Shown one piece after another: positions 36,722 to 45,746 of a stretch of DNA of 64,000 bases. The notes under the pieces are model-generated. The model did no database searches, was not told the origin of the DNA, and was given only the letters and a program-made list of their open reading frames with translations. The translations under genes and the position numbers were made by a program. This DNA comes from Winogradskyella wandonensis (lineage in GTDB: Bacteria; Bacteroidota; Bacteroidia; Flavobacteriales; Flavobacteriaceae): assembly GCF_004346845.1 (NCBI RefSeq), contig NZ_SMGI01000001.1, positions 62,001 through 126,000 on the forward strand. Reading direction: 5' to 3'. Every line of letters starts with the position of its first letter. Within the stretch, counting starts at the first letter, position 1.

Positions 36722-37120
36722 ATGTATACAGATCCAATAGCGGATTATCTTACTAGAGTTAGAAATGCTGTGAAAGCTAACCATAGAGTGGTTGAAATTC
36801 CAGCCTCTAACCTCAAGAAAGAGATAACTAAAATATTATTCGACCAAGGATATATTTTAAGTTACAAATTCGATGACTCAACAGCTCAAGGCACAATTAA
36901 AATCGCCCTTAAGTACAACAAAGACACAAAAGAGTCTGTCATCAAAAAAATTCAAAGAATCAGTAAACCAGGTTTACGTAAGTATGCCGGTGCTAACGAA
37001 ATGCCAAGAATCTTAAATGGTCTTGGTATTGCAATCGTTTCTACCTCTCATGGAGTTATGACAGGGAAACAAGCGCAAAGAGAAAACGTTGGTGGCGAGG
37101 TATTATGTTACGTATACTAA
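36722..37120 (+). CDS. rpsH: 30S ribosomal protein S8
   Basis: The 132-residue protein begins MYTDPIADYLTRVRNAVKAN and ends GVMTGKQAQRENVGGEVLCY, matching S8. S8 binds the central domain of 16S rRNA and in E. coli represses the spc operon. A hairpin lies just upstream. The next gene, rplF, starts 13 nt downstream. Confidence 0.98.
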   Translation: MYTDPIADYLTRVRNAVKANHRVVEIPASNLKKEITKILFDQGYILSYKFDDSTAQGTIKIALKYNKDTKESVIKKIQRISKPGLRKYAGANEMPRILNGLGIAIVSTSHGVMTGKQAQRENVGGEVLCYVY

Positions 37121-37133
37121 AAACAGGAATATT

Positions 37134-37676
37134 ATGTCAAGAATAGGTAAAAATCCAATCTCAATTCCTGAAGGTGTAACTGTAGAAGTTAAAGACAACG
37201 TTGTAACTGCCAAAGGTAAGTTAGGCGAATTAACTCAAGAGTTTTCAGGTGTTGACATTAAAGTTGAAGATGCTACTATTACATTAGAGCGTCATTCAGA
37301 GAAGAAAGAACACAAATCTAAGCATGGTCTTTATAGAGCCTTAATCGCTAACATGATAGAAGGCGTATCTAAAGGATGGACTAAAGAATTAGAATTGGTG
37401 GGTGTAGGTTATAGAGCATCAAACCAAGGACAAAAACTTGACTTAGCTTTAGGTTTTTCGCACAATATAATAATGGATATTGCTCCAGAAATCAAAATAG
37501 AAACTGTTTCTGAAAAAGGTAAAAATCCAATCGTAAAATTAACTTCTCATGACAAGCAACTGGTGGGGCAAGTAGCGGCTAAAATCCGTGGTTTCCGTAA
37601 GCCAGAGCCTTACAAAGGAAAAGGTGTTAAGTTTGTTGGTGAAGAAATTAGAAGAAAAGCAGGTAAATCAGCTTAA
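37134..37676 (+). CDS. rplF: 50S ribosomal protein L6
   Basis: I start at ATG 37134 ([20 protein letters not shown]), giving 180 residues, the normal length; an in-frame ATG at 37089 lies inside rpsH and adds unrelated residues. The C-terminal signature [20 protein letters not shown] is present. L6 lies near the factor-binding site. It follows rpsH by 13 nt. Confidence 0.97.
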   Translation: MSRIGKNPISIPEGVTVEVKDNVVTAKGKLGELTQEFSGVDIKVEDATITLERHSEKKEHKSKHGLYRALIANMIEGVSKGWTKELELVGVGYRASNQGQKLDLALGFSHNIIMDIAPEIKIETVSEKGKNPIVKLTSHDKQLVGQVAAKIRGFRKPEPYKGKGVKFVGEEIRRKAGKSA

Positions 37677-37686
37677 TAGTAAGGTT

Positions 37687-38043
37687 ATGGCATTAACAAA
37701 GAACGAAAGAAGACAACGAATTAAAAACAGAATACGTAAGATTGTATCTGGTACTGAAGCTAGACCAAGATTATCTGTTTTTAGAAGTAATAAAGAAATT
37801 TATGCTCAAATCGTGGATGACGTGACTGGTAAAACTATCGTTGCTGCATCTTCAAGAGATAAAGACGTAAGTGGTGCAAAAGGTAATAAAACCGAAGTTG
37901 CTGCTTTAGTTGGTAAAGCAATCGCAGAAAAAGCATTAAAAGCTGGTGTTGAAACCATCTCTTTTGATAGAGGAGGTTACTTATATCATGGTAGAGTAAA
38001 ATCATTAGCAGAAGGTGCAAGAGAAGCAGGACTTAAATTTTAA
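37687..38043 (+). CDS. rplR: 50S ribosomal protein L18
   Basis: The start is ATG 37687 ([20 protein letters not shown]); an earlier in-frame ATG at 37588 is inside rplF. The 118-residue protein has [20 protein letters not shown] and the terminal [21 protein letters not shown]18 binds 5S rRNA together with L5. It follows rplF by 10 nt. Confidence 0.97.
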   Translation: MALTKNERRQRIKNRIRKIVSGTEARPRLSVFRSNKEIYAQIVDDVTGKTIVAASSRDKDVSGAKGNKTEVAALVGKAIAEKALKAGVETISFDRGGYLYHGRVKSLAEGAREAGLKF

Positions 38044-38049
38044 GACATT

Positions 38050-38574
38050 ATGTATCAAAAATATAAAAACGCAGAGCTAGTAAAACCAGGAGGTTTAGAT
38101 TTAAAGGATCGCTTGGTAGGCGTACAACGTGTTACTAAAGTAACAAAAGGTGGTAGAGCATTTGGTTTTTCTGCTATCGTAGTAGTCGGTGACGAAGCTG
38201 GTGTAGTAGGACATGGTTTAGGTAAGTCTAAGGATGTAGCAACTGCTATTGCTAAGGCTGTCGAAGATGCTAAGAAAAACTTAGTTAGAATTCCTATCAT
38301 TAAAGGAACCTTACCTCACGAACAAAAGGGTAAGTTTGGTGGAGCAAGAGTAAATATTATACCTGCTGCTCCTGGTACAGGAGTTATCGCTGGTGGTGCT
38401 GTTAGAACAGTTCTCGAAGCAGTAGGAGTGCATGATGTACTTTCCAAGTCTCAAGGATCATCAAACCCTCATAATGTAGTGAAAGCAACATTTGATGCTT
38501 TATTACAACTAAGAGATGCTGGTGCTATCGCTAGAGAGAGAGGTATTTCACTTGAAAAAGTATTTAACGGATAA
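38050..38574 (+). CDS. rpsE: 30S ribosomal protein S5
   Basis: The 174-residue protein has the double-stranded RNA-binding segment [20 protein letters not shown] and the C-terminal [21 protein letters not shown]5 supports decoding accuracy and the mRNA entry tunnel. It lies 6 nt after rplR. Confidence 0.98.
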   Translation: MYQKYKNAELVKPGGLDLKDRLVGVQRVTKVTKGGRAFGFSAIVVVGDEAGVVGHGLGKSKDVATAIAKAVEDAKKNLVRIPIIKGTLPHEQKGKFGGARVNIIPAAPGTGVIAGGAVRTVLEAVGVHDVLSKSQGSSNPHNVVKATFDALLQLRDAGAIARERGISLEKVFNG

Positions 38575-38587
38575 TCATTAGGATAAG

Positions 38588-38767
38588 ATGGCAAAGATTA
38601 AAGTAAAAAAAGTTAAGAGTGCAATCAACCGTACAAAAAGACAAAAGCTTACATTAGAAGCTTTAGGCCTTAAGAGAATCGGTCAAGTTGTAGAGCACGA
38701 TGCCACACCAAACATCCTTGGTATGGTTAAAAAAGTTGAACATTTAGTTTCTGTAGAGGAAGCTTAA
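38588..38767 (+). CDS. rpmD: 50S ribosomal protein L30
   Basis: This short gene, ATG 38588 to TAA 38767, encodes 59 residues: it begins MAKIKVKKVKSAINRTKRQK, then has TLEALGLKRIGQVVEHDAT and ends MVKKVEHLVSVEEA. The core and its place between rpsE (13 nt) and rplO (17 nt) identify L30. Confidence 0.95.
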   Translation: MAKIKVKKVKSAINRTKRQKLTLEALGLKRIGQVVEHDATPNILGMVKKVEHLVSVEEA

Positions 38768-38784
38768 AAAATATAACTTAACAG

Positions 38785-39237
38785 ATGGATTTAAGTAATT
38801 TAAAACCTGCAGAAGGTTCAGTAAAAAATCAAGGGAAACGCGTTGGTCGTGGTCAAGGTTCTGGTAAAGGCGGAACTGCAACACGTGGTCATAAAGGTGC
38901 TAAGTCACGTTCTGGTTATTCTAAGAAATTAGGATTTGAAGGTGGTCAAATGCCATTACAACGTCGTGTACCTAAGTTTGGTTTTACTAACATCAATAGA
39001 GTAGAGTATCAAGGTGTAAACTTAGACACATTACAAGAGTTGGTAGAGGCTAAAAAAATTAAAGATACTGTAGATTTTGAGACACTAGTGGAATTGAGAT
39101 TAGCTCGAAAAAATGAGTTAGTTAAAATCCTAGGACGTGGAGAATTAAAAGCAAAATTAACAGTAAAAGCTCATAAATTTACTGCGTCGGCAAAAGCTGC
39201 TATCGAAGCTGCTGGTGGTGAAGCTGTAACTTTATAA
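38785..39237 (+). CDS. rplO: 50S ribosomal protein L15
   Basis: The 150-residue protein has the glycine-rich start KRVGRGQGSGKGGTATRGHK, GGQMPLQRRVPKFGFTNINR and the C-terminal TVKAHKFTASAKAAIEAAGG, all typical of L15, a late assembly protein of the 50S subunit. It lies 10 nt before secY, the usual order. Confidence 0.97.
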   Translation: MDLSNLKPAEGSVKNQGKRVGRGQGSGKGGTATRGHKGAKSRSGYSKKLGFEGGQMPLQRRVPKFGFTNINRVEYQGVNLDTLQELVEAKKIKDTVDFETLVELRLARKNELVKILGRGELKAKLTVKAHKFTASAKAAIEAAGGEAVTL

Positions 39238-39247
39238 GATAGATATA

Positions 39248-40597
39248 ATGAAGATAATAGATACATTAAAAAACGTCTGGAAGATTACCGAACTTAAGGA
39301 TAGAATAATTTTAACCCTTGGGCTATTATTAGTTTATCGATTTGGAGCGCAAGTCGTTTTACCAGGTATTGATGCAACGCAATTAGGTGGATTACAAGAT
39401 ACAGCTGATGGTGGAATATTAGGTTTGTTAAATGCCTTTACAGGTGGTGCTTTTGCAAACGCATCAGTATTCGCATTAGGTATTATGCCTTACATTTCGG
39501 CTTCTATTGTTGTTCAGCTAATGGGAATTGCAATTCCTTACTTACAGAAACTTCAAAAGGAAGGTGAAAGTGGTCGTAAAAAAATTAACCAAATCACACG
39601 TTGGTTAACTATTGCCATCTGTTTAGTTCAAGCACCAGGATATTTAGTAAGCTTGCCAAGTTTAGGGATTCCATCAAGTGCTTTCTTATTAGGTACAGGA
39701 GGTATCTTCTATTTCTCTTCAATTGTAATTCTTGTAACGGGTTGTATTTTTGCAATGTGGTTGGGAGAAAAAATTACCGACAAAGGAATAGGAAATGGTA
39801 TTTCTTTACTTATTATGGTTGGTATCATTGCAACTTTACCACAGTCATGGCTGCTTAACACAGCATCTAGAACTGAAGGTAATGGTGGAATTATGTTAGT
39901 TCTAATAGAATTAGTTATTTGGTTCGTAATCATATTAGCTTCTGTCCTATTAGTAATGGCGGTTCGTAAAGTACAAGTTCAGTATGCAAGAAGAACGGCT
40001 AGCGGAGGATACGAAAAGAATGTGTTTGGGTCACGTCAATTTTTACCATTAAAGCTTAACGCTTCTGGTGTAATGCCAATTATCTTTGCTCAAGCTATAA
40101 TGTTTGTTCCTGGTTTAATTGGTGGTTCATCTTGGTTAAAGGATACTGACGCAGGTCAATGGATGCAAGCTAATTTTTCTGATATCTTTGGATTTTGGTA
40201 TAATTTAGTATTTGCACTCCTAATCATTGTATTCACATATTTCTACACTGCTATTACCGTTCCTACCAATAAAATGGCGGATGACTTAAAACGTAGTGGT
40301 GGTTTTATTCCAGGAATTCGTCCAGGTACTGAAACATCGGAATATCTGGATAAAATTATGTCTCAGATTACATTACCAGGCTCTATATTCTTAGCATTAA
40401 TTGCAATATTTCCTGCGTTTGTTGTAAAACTAATGGGAGTTCAGCAAGGATGGGCATTATTTTTTGGTGGCACATCCCTTTTAATTATGGTAGGTGTTGC
40501 TATAGATACAATGCAACAAGTAAACTCTTACTTGTTAAACAAGCACTATGATGGTTTGATGAAATCAGGTAAAAATAGAAAAGCAGTAGCTCAATAA
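39248..40597 (+). CDS. secY: Protein translocase subunit SecY
   Basis: The 449-residue membrane protein has ten hydrophobic segments. Signatures include [20 protein letters not shown] with [10 protein letters not shown] in helix 2 and the plug, and [20 protein letters not shown] with [20 protein letters not shown] at the end. SecY is the channel of the Sec system, through which the many signal-peptide proteins of this window would pass. It sits between rplO and infA as in most bacteria and shares their transcript. Confidence 0.98.
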   Translation: MKIIDTLKNVWKITELKDRIILTLGLLLVYRFGAQVVLPGIDATQLGGLQDTADGGILGLLNAFTGGAFANASVFALGIMPYISASIVVQLMGIAIPYLQKLQKEGESGRKKINQITRWLTIAICLVQAPGYLVSLPSLGIPSSAFLLGTGGIFYFSSIVILVTGCIFAMWLGEKITDKGIGNGISLLIMVGIIATLPQSWLLNTASRTEGNGGIMLVLIELVIWFVIILASVLLVMAVRKVQVQYARRTASGGYEKNVFGSRQFLPLKLNASGVMPIIFAQAIMFVPGLIGGSSWLKDTDAGQWMQANFSDIFGFWYNLVFALLIIVFTYFYTAITVPTNKMADDLKRSGGFIPGIRPGTETSEYLDKIMSQITLPGSIFLALIAIFPAFVVKLMGVQQGWALFFGGTSLLIMVGVAIDTMQQVNSYLLNKHYDGLMKSGKNRKAVAQ

Positions 40598-40607
40598 TAT
40601 TTTAGAC

Positions 40608-40823
40608 ATGGCAAAACAAGCAGCAATAGAGCAAGACGGTACAATTATAGAGGCATTATCTAATGCCATGTTCCGTGTAGAATTAGAAAATGGTCATATT
40701 GTGACTGCGCATATTTCTGGTAAAATGAGAATGCATTACATTAAATTATTACCAGGAGACAAAGTAAAATTAGAAATGAGTCCTTACGATTTAACTAAGG
40801 CTCGCATAACATACAGATACTAA
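40608..40823 (+). CDS. infA: Translation initiation factor IF-1
   Basis: The 71-residue OB-fold protein contains [17 protein letters not shown]-like sequence (here [19 protein letters not shown]), [20 protein letters not shown] and [10 protein letters not shown], the IF-1 signature. IF-1 occupies the A site during initiation. It lies 10 nt after secY, and a spacer containing a repeat element separates it from rpmJ. Confidence 0.97.
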   Translation: MAKQAAIEQDGTIIEALSNAMFRVELENGHIVTAHISGKMRMHYIKLLPGDKVKLEMSPYDLTKARITYRY

Positions 40824-40831
40824 TCTGATTG

Positions 40832-40878
40832 GTGACTGAGGTGTCATGCTGAGCATGTCGAAGCACTCTCGAAGTCAC
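40832..40878. repeat. Short dispersed spacer repeat, copy 2, inside the ribosomal cluster
   Basis: Between infA and rpmJ, GTGACT (40832-40837) and AGTCAC (40873-40878) form outer arms. Inside them CATGC-TGA-GCATG forms a hairpin, and the core GAGCATGTCGA (40851-40861) resembles cores at 7389-7401 and 45874-45885. Phrases such as TCATGCTGAGCATGTCGAAG recur, from memory, in intergenic regions of Flavobacteriaceae. It is non-coding and ends 24 nt before rpmJ. Confidence 0.55.
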
Positions 40879-40902
40879 TGATAGTAAATTAAATCATTTA
40901 AG

Positions 40903-41019
40903 ATGAAAGTAAGAGCATCAGTTAAAAAGAGAAGTGCCGATTGTAAATTGGTACGTCGTAAAGGAAGACTTTACGTAATTAACAAAAAGAATCCTAGATT
41001 CAAACAAAGACAAGGATAA
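40903..41019 (+). CDS. rpmJ: 50S ribosomal protein L36 (zinc-free form)
   Basis: This 38-residue gene, ATG 40903 to TAA 41019, encodes [20 protein letters not shown] followed by [18 protein letters not shown]. The L36 frame is clear, but three of the four zinc ligands are replaced: position 11 is Ser, 27 is Asn and 33 is Phe, leaving only Cys14. It is therefore the zinc-independent type, common in Bacteroidota. It lies between infA and rpsM. Confidence 0.95.
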   Translation: MKVRASVKKRSADCKLVRRKGRLYVINKKNPRFKQRQG

Positions 41020-41032
41020 ACACTAAAAAGTA

Positions 41033-41093
41033 TTAGTTATTAGACTGAAATGAATCTGTTCGAAATCGAAAGGTTTAGGATTCTAACAACTAA
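41033..41093 (+). promoter_or_regulatory. Structured leader before rpsM (copy A of a paired element)
   Basis: A 34-nt block (41052-41085) starting GAATCTGTTCGAAATCG and ending GGTTTAGGATTCTA is nearly identical to a block before rpsK. Its ends pair (GAATC with GATTC). An outer stem TTAGTT (41033-41038) with AACTAA (41088-41093) covaries with the other copy. It ends 18 nt before rpsM. Function unknown; an RNA site for ribosomal protein feedback is the obvious guess. Confidence 0.55.
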
Positions 41094-41111
41094 TTAAAAA
41101 CTAAAACAAAT

Positions 41112-41486
41112 ATGGCAAGAATTGCAGGTGTAGATATACCAAAACAAAAAAGAGGCGTTGTTTCTCTAACTTATATCTATGGAATAGGTAGAAGTCGTGC
41201 TAAAGAAATTTTAGAAACTGCTAAAGTAGACGAGAGCACTAAAGTACAAGACTGGACAGATGATCAAATCGGAGCTATCCGTGAGGCTGTAGGGTCTTTT
41301 AAGATTGAAGGTGAATTACGTTCTGAAACTCAGTTAAACATTAAGCGTTTAATGGATATCGGATGCTATAGAGGAATCCGTCATAGAGCAGGGCTTCCTT
41401 TAAGAGGGCAGCGTACTAAGAACAACTCACGTACAAGAAAAGGTAGAAGAAAAACAGTTGCTAACAAAAAGAAGGTAACTAAATAA
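41112..41486 (+). CDS. rpsM: 30S ribosomal protein S13
   Basis: The 124-residue protein starts [20 protein letters not shown] and ends with [20 protein letters not shown] and a basic tail, as expected for S13. It bridges to the 50S subunit through L5. It opens the alpha gene set, after a 92-nt spacer holding a structured element. Confidence 0.98.
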   Translation: MARIAGVDIPKQKRGVVSLTYIYGIGRSRAKEILETAKVDESTKVQDWTDDQIGAIREAVGSFKIEGELRSETQLNIKRLMDIGCYRGIRHRAGLPLRGQRTKNNSRTRKGRRKTVANKKKVTK

Positions 41487-41496
41487 AACTAGTCTT

Positions 41497-41558
41497 TAGT
41501 CTATAGACGTTGGAAAGAATCTGTTTGAAATTTTAAAGGTTTAGGATTCTAGCGACTA
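41497..41558 (+). promoter_or_regulatory. Structured leader before rpsK (copy B of a paired element)
   Basis: A 35-nt block at 41517-41551 (GAATCTGTTTGAAATTTT, then AAAGGTTTAGGATTCTA) matches the block before rpsM with few changes. The inner stem GAATC/GATTC is kept. The outer stem is TAGTC (41497-41501) with GACTA (41554-41558); relative to copy A a T-A pair has become C-G. The A-rich sequence before the ATG (ACTAAAAACTAAAA) is also shared. Confidence 0.55.
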
Positions 41559-41585
41559 TTCACTATTTACTAAAAACTAAAAAAT

Positions 41586-41969
41586 ATGGCAAAGTCAAGT
41601 ACAAAAAAACGTAAAGTAATTGTTGATGCAATCGGAGAAGCTCACGTAACAGCATCTTTCAATAATATCATTATTTCTTTAACAAATAAAAAAGGTGACG
41701 TTATTTCTTGGTCATCAGCTGGTAAAATGGGATTTAGAGGTTCTAAAAAGAACACACCTTACGCTGCTCAATTAGCTGCAGAAGATGCTGCTGGAGTTGC
41801 TAAAGAAGCTGGACTAAAGAAAGTAAAAGTTTATGTAAAGGGTCCTGGTAATGGTAGAGAATCTGCAATTAGATCTATCCACAACGCTGGTATCGAAGTT
41901 ACAGAAATCATTGACGTAACACCACAACCACATAACGGATGTCGTCCTCCAAAGAGACGTCGCGTTTAA
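41586..41969 (+). CDS. rpsK: 30S ribosomal protein S11
   Basis: The 127-residue protein contains [40 protein letters not shown] and the terminal [17 protein letters not shown], all S11 hallmarks. S11 forms part of the platform near the E site and the mRNA exit. It is followed by a terminator rather than directly by rpsD. Confidence 0.98.
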   Translation: MAKSSTKKRKVIVDAIGEAHVTASFNNIIISLTNKKGDVISWSSAGKMGFRGSKKNTPYAAQLAAEDAAGVAKEAGLKKVKVYVKGPGNGRESAIRSIHNAGIEVTEIIDVTPQPHNGCRPPKRRRV

Positions 41970-41983
41970 TTTATTTAAATGCT

Positions 41984-42026
41984 AAAAGTTAATATCAAAC
42001 TTTAATCAGTTTGGTATTAACTTTTT
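41984..42026 (+). terminator. Terminator between rpsK and rpsD
   Basis: An 18-bp stem with one G-T pair (41984-42001 against 42008-42025) closes a 6-nt loop and runs into TTTTT. It follows rpsK by 15 nt and should end most transcription from upstream. Confidence 0.8.
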
Positions 42027-42037
42027 ATGTATTTTTG
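42010..42037 (+). promoter_or_regulatory. Promoter of rpsD-rpoA-rplQ
   Basis: TATTTTTG (42030-42037) is an exact -7 element, with TTTG at 42010-42013 and a somewhat short 16-nt spacer. The -33 element lies within the 3' arm of the terminator. Transcription would begin near 42044, leaving a leader of about 90 nt before rpsD. Confidence 0.6.
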
Positions 42038-42136
42038 CAAACCGAAAATAATAACAAGTATCAACGAGAGGCAAACGATATAGAAGGATAAGATTAAGAC
42101 CTTAATTCTACAATCACTCTCAAAATAATTTAAAAA

Positions 42137-42742
42137 ATGGCAAGATATACTGGTCCTAAAACTAAAATAGCTAGAAAATTTGGTCAAGCTATCTTCGGAG
42201 ACGATAAAGCCTTCGAAAAAAGAAATTACCCACCAGGGCAACATGGTAACAACCGACGTCGTGGAAAGAAATCTGAGTACGCAATCCAATTAGCAGAAAA
42301 GCAAAAAGCAAAGTACACTTACGGAATCTTAGAGCGTCAGTTCAGAAACATGTTTAAAAAAGCAACGGCTGCTCAAGGTATTACTGGTGAGGTGTTATTA
42401 CAATTATGTGAGTCTCGTTTAGATAATGTGGTTTACAGAATGGGTATTGCTCCTACACGTAGTGCAGCACGTCAGTTAGTTTCTCACAGACATATCACAG
42501 TTAACGGAGAAAAAGTAAACATTCCTTCTTACCAATTAAAAGCAGGTGATGTTGTTGCAGTTAGAGAAAAATCTAAATCCCTTGAGGCGATTACTAATTC
42601 TTTAGCGAATTCTAGTAATGTTTACGAGTGGATTACATGGAATAATGATACAAAAGAAGGTACTTACGTTTCTGTACCAGCACGTATCCAAATCCCAGAG
42701 CAAATCAACGAGCAATTTATCGTTGAACTTTACTCTAAATAA
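42137..42742 (+). CDS. rpsD: 30S ribosomal protein S4
   Basis: The 201-residue protein has an S4 RNA-binding domain ([40 protein letters not shown]) and an N-terminal [21 protein letters not shown]4 starts 30S assembly and in E. coli represses the alpha operon by binding a pseudoknot leader. Here rpsD has its own promoter and a leader of about 90 nt, which would fit S4 feedback, though no pseudoknot was proven. Confidence 0.98.
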   Translation: MARYTGPKTKIARKFGQAIFGDDKAFEKRNYPPGQHGNNRRRGKKSEYAIQLAEKQKAKYTYGILERQFRNMFKKATAAQGITGEVLLQLCESRLDNVVYRMGIAPTRSAARQLVSHRHITVNGEKVNIPSYQLKAGDVVAVREKSKSLEAITNSLANSSNVYEWITWNNDTKEGTYVSVPARIQIPEQINEQFIVELYSK

Positions 42743-42758
42743 TTAATTAATAATCATA

Positions 42759-42816
42759 TTGGTATTTGGCCAAAGGGTTTATTAGTCTTCTTCAAACTTA
42801 TAAACCGCGCAACCAA
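42759..42816 (+). promoter_or_regulatory. Nested stem in the rpsD-rpoA spacer
   Basis: GGTTTAT (42776-42782) pairs with ATAAACC (42800-42806), and TTGGT (42759-42763) with ACCAA (42812-42816) outside it. The 97-nt spacer is long for this cluster. The fold is weak and could be chance in AT-rich sequence. Confidence 0.25.
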
Positions 42817-42839
42817 AGAACAATTAAAACGAAGAAAAT

Positions 42840-43832
42840 ATGGCAATTTTAAATTTTCAGAAACCAGATAAAGTAATCATGATTGATTCTAATGAGTTCG
42901 AAGGTAAATTCGAATTTAGACCATTAGAACCGGGTTATGGATTAACAGTTGGTAATGCATTAAGACGTGTATTATTATCTTCTTTAGAAGGTTTCGCAAT
43001 CACTTCAGTAAGAATAGAAGGTGTGGATCACGAATTCTCTACAATTTCTGGGGTAGTAGAAGATGTAACTGAAATGATTCTGAATTTAAAGCAAGTAAAC
43101 TTTAAGCGTCAGATAGATGAAGTTGATAACGAAACTGTTACAATTTCTATTTCAGGACAAGAGCAAATTACAGCAGGAGATTTTCAAAAGTTTATTTCTG
43201 GATTCCAAGTATTAAATACAGATTTAGTTATCTGTAACTTAGATCCAAAAGTTAACATTAATATGGAGATTACAATTGAAAAAGGTAGAGGTTATGTGCC
43301 AGCCGAAGAAAACAAAAAAGCTTCAGCACCAATAGGAACAATCTTTACTGATTCAATTTATACGCCAATAAAAAATGTAAAATACGGAATCGAAAATTTT
43401 CGTGTTGAGCAAAAGACGGATTACGAAAAATTAGTTTTCGAAATTCAAACTGACGGATCAATACATCCTAAAGATGCATTGACTGAAGCAGCAAAAATAT
43501 TAATTCACCACTTCATGTTATTCTCTGATGAGCGTATTACCTTAGAAGCGGATGAAATAGCGCAGACTGAGACTTATGATGAAGAATCACTTCACATGCG
43601 TCAACTATTAAAAACAAAGTTAGTTGATATGGATCTTTCTGTACGTGCGCTTAACTGTTTAAAAGCTGCTGAAGTAGATACTCTAGGTGACTTAGTATCT
43701 TTCAATAAAAACGATTTAATGAAATTCAGAAACTTTGGTAAAAAGTCTTTGACTGAGCTTGAAGAGCTTGTAAATGTTAAAGGTCTTAACTTCGGAATGG
43801 ATTTAAGTAAATACAAATTAGATAAAGATTAA
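42840..43832 (+). CDS. rpoA: DNA-directed RNA polymerase subunit alpha
   Basis: The 330-residue protein has the N-terminal assembly domain ([40 protein letters not shown]) and the C-terminal DNA-contact domain ([20 protein letters not shown], then [16 protein letters not shown]) after a linker near residue 240. It is the scaffold of RNA polymerase. The neighbours rpsD and rplQ are the usual alpha-operon partners. Confidence 0.98.
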   Translation: MAILNFQKPDKVIMIDSNEFEGKFEFRPLEPGYGLTVGNALRRVLLSSLEGFAITSVRIEGVDHEFSTISGVVEDVTEMILNLKQVNFKRQIDEVDNETVTISISGQEQITAGDFQKFISGFQVLNTDLVICNLDPKVNINMEITIEKGRGYVPAEENKKASAPIGTIFTDSIYTPIKNVKYGIENFRVEQKTDYEKLVFEIQTDGSIHPKDALTEAAKILIHHFMLFSDERITLEADEIAQTETYDEESLHMRQLLKTKLVDMDLSVRALNCLKAAEVDTLGDLVSFNKNDLMKFRNFGKKSLTELEELVNVKGLNFGMDLSKYKLDKD

Positions 43833-43901
43833 TTATAAACTCCTTTATAATTTGCTCCTCAAAAGAGTGTTGTAGCAAGATAGAGGTTTAAAACAAAAGT
43901 C

Positions 43902-44375
43902 ATGAGACACGGAAAAAAATTCAATCATTTAGGTCGCAAGACGGCGCATAGAAAAGCAATGTTGGCTAATATGGCTTGTTCTTTAATAGAGCACAAGCGT
44001 ATTAATACAACTGTGGCTAAAGCAAAAGCTCTAAAGCAATATGTAGAGCCAATGATTACTAAGTCCAAGGAAGATACAACGCACAACAGACGTTTAGTAT
44101 TTGCAAAGCTTAGACAAAAAGAGGCTGTTGCAGAGTTATTTAGAGATGTAGCTGCTAAGGTAGGTGACCGTCCAGGTGGTTATACAAGAATCATCAAATT
44201 GGGCAACCGTCTTGGTGATAACGCTGATATGGCAATGATTGAGTTAGTAGATTACAACGAGATTTACAATGCTGGTAAAACAGCTAAGAAAACAACTCGT
44301 AGAAGTAGAAGAGGTGGTAAAAAAGCTGGTGCAGCTGCTCCAGTAGAAACTAAAGCTACTAACGAAGAAGAATAA
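43902..44375 (+). CDS. rplQ: 50S ribosomal protein L17
   Basis: The 157-residue protein begins [20 protein letters not shown] and has [20 protein letters not shown], standard for L17. A C-terminal extension of about 35 residues rich in Lys, Arg and Ala goes beyond the E. coli length. L17 lies near the tunnel exit. It is the last gene of the supercluster. Confidence 0.97.
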   Translation: MRHGKKFNHLGRKTAHRKAMLANMACSLIEHKRINTTVAKAKALKQYVEPMITKSKEDTTHNRRLVFAKLRQKEAVAELFRDVAAKVGDRPGGYTRIIKLGNRLGDNADMAMIELVDYNEIYNAGKTAKKTTRRSRRGGKKAGAAAPVETKATNEEE

Positions 44376-44490
44376 AAATGCAAGTAAGAAAGCAAATAGA
44401 TTTAAAATTCAATATTGATATTTTATCTAAACGGCTTTCTTCATTTTACAAACCTCGATTATCGAGTGTTAATAAGCATTGATAACTATA

Positions 44491-44528
44491 AAGGATAAAC
44501 TGTTTCAGTTTATCCTTTTTTTTTGGAA
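44491..44528 (+). terminator. Terminator at the end of the ribosomal supercluster
   Basis: AAGGATAAACTG (44491-44502) pairs perfectly with CAGTTTATCCTT (44506-44517) around TTT, followed by a run of T residues. It lies 115 nt after rplQ. The 226-nt spacer up to carA holds no gene that I can see. Confidence 0.92.
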
Positions 44529-44600
44529 TTTTGCAATGCACTGAGTTTGCCGAGGTGTAAAACTAAAGTTATCTAAAGAGAAACTAACACAGCACAATAA

Positions 44601-45701
44601 ATGAAATATAAACAAAGACAAAAAGCATTAATCCTTCTTGCAGACGGTACAATCTTTTATGGTAAATCCATAGGAAAAGAAGGCACTGCCTTTGGAGAAG
44701 TGTGTTTTAATACTGGTACAACTGGTTACCAAGAGATTTTTACTGATCCATCTTACTTTGGGCAGCTAATGGTAACAACCAATGCACATATTGGTAATTA
44801 TGGGACAAAAGATTCCGAAGTAGAATCAGATTCTGTAAAAATAGCTGGATTAATATGTAAAAATTTTAGCTTTGAATATTCTAGACCTGGTGCTGATAGA
44901 TCTTTAGAAGAATTTTTCGAGATGAATGATACATTAGCTATATCTGACGTAGATACAAGGGCACTCGTAAGCTATATACGCGATAATGGTGCTATGAATG
45001 CCGTTATCACTACAGATGTGGATAACATTGAAAGCCTAAAAAAGCAATTGGCTGAACAGCCAAGCATGAATGGGCTAGAATTAGCATCAAAAGTATCTAC
45101 TAAAGAACCCTATTTTTATGGCAACGAAAATGCAACCTACAGGATTTCTGCTTTAGATATAGGTATAAAGAAAAATATTCTTAGAAATTTAGCACAGCGC
45201 GACGCTTACATAAAAGTATTCCCTTATAATGCTAAGTTCGAAGATTTAGAAGCTTTTAATCCAGATGGCTACTTTTTGTCTAATGGTCCTGGCGATCCAG
45301 AACCATTAGTCGAAGCGCAGGAAGTAGCAAAACAAATAATTGCTAAGAATAAGCCATTATTTGGAATTTGCTTAGGGCATCAAGTTATTGCCTTAGCTAA
45401 CGGCATTTCTACTTATAAAATGCACAATGGGCATAGAGGCATCAATCACCCAGTTAAAAACTTATTAACCGGTAAAGGTGAAATTACATCTCAGAATCAT
45501 GGGTTTGCAATTAATAGAGAAGAAACAGAAGCACATCCAGATATAGAAATAACGCATGTACATCTTAATGATAATACAGTTGCAGGAATTAGAATGAAAG
45601 ATAGAAATGTGTTCTCAGTCCAATACCATCCAGAAGCAAGTCCGGGACCAAATGATTCCACCTATTTGTTCGACGAATTTATAGAGCGATTAAAAAAATA
45701 A
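44601..45701 (+). CDS. carA: Carbamoyl-phosphate synthase small (glutaminase) subunit
   Basis: The 366-residue protein has the CarA N-terminal domain (LILLADGTIFYGKSIGKEGT, EVCFNTGTTGYQEIFTDPSY) and a class I glutamine amidotransferase domain with the cysteine in FGICLGHQVIALANG and the histidine and glutamate in YHPEASPGP. It feeds ammonia from glutamine to CarB for arginine and pyrimidine synthesis. carB is not next to it. It is monocistronic, with a terminator just downstream. Confidence 0.97.
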   Translation: MKYKQRQKALILLADGTIFYGKSIGKEGTAFGEVCFNTGTTGYQEIFTDPSYFGQLMVTTNAHIGNYGTKDSEVESDSVKIAGLICKNFSFEYSRPGADRSLEEFFEMNDTLAISDVDTRALVSYIRDNGAMNAVITTDVDNIESLKKQLAEQPSMNGLELASKVSTKEPYFYGNENATYRISALDIGIKKNILRNLAQRDAYIKVFPYNAKFEDLEAFNPDGYFLSNGPGDPEPLVEAQEVAKQIIAKNKPLFGICLGHQVIALANGISTYKMHNGHRGINHPVKNLLTGKGEITSQNHGFAINREETEAHPDIEITHVHLNDNTVAGIRMKDRNVFSVQYHPEASPGPNDSTYLFDEFIERLKK

Positions 45702-45706
45702 ACCTA

Positions 45707-45746
45707 AAAAAATGGCAACAAAATCGATATTCTGTTGCCATTTTTT
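45707..45746 (+). terminator. Terminator of carA
   Basis: AAAAAATGGCAACA (45707-45720) pairs over 14 bp with TGTTGCCATTTTTT (45733-45746), loop of 12 nt. It starts 5 nt after the carA stop. The A and T tails would let it work on both strands. Confidence 0.88.

Noticed and set aside
37089-37133. Longer N-terminus for rplF (likewise for rplD, rplR, eno, the DDAH-like gene and the histidine kinase)
   Set aside because: The extra codons lie within the preceding gene, terminator or repeat and do not resemble the family's N-terminus; the inner ATG gives the normal length.
41052-41085. tRNA T-arm-like sequence (GTTCGAAATC) suggesting a tRNA fragment
   Set aside because: No acceptor stem, D-arm or anticodon arm can be drawn around it, and the paired copy before rpsK has lost the GTTCGA part.
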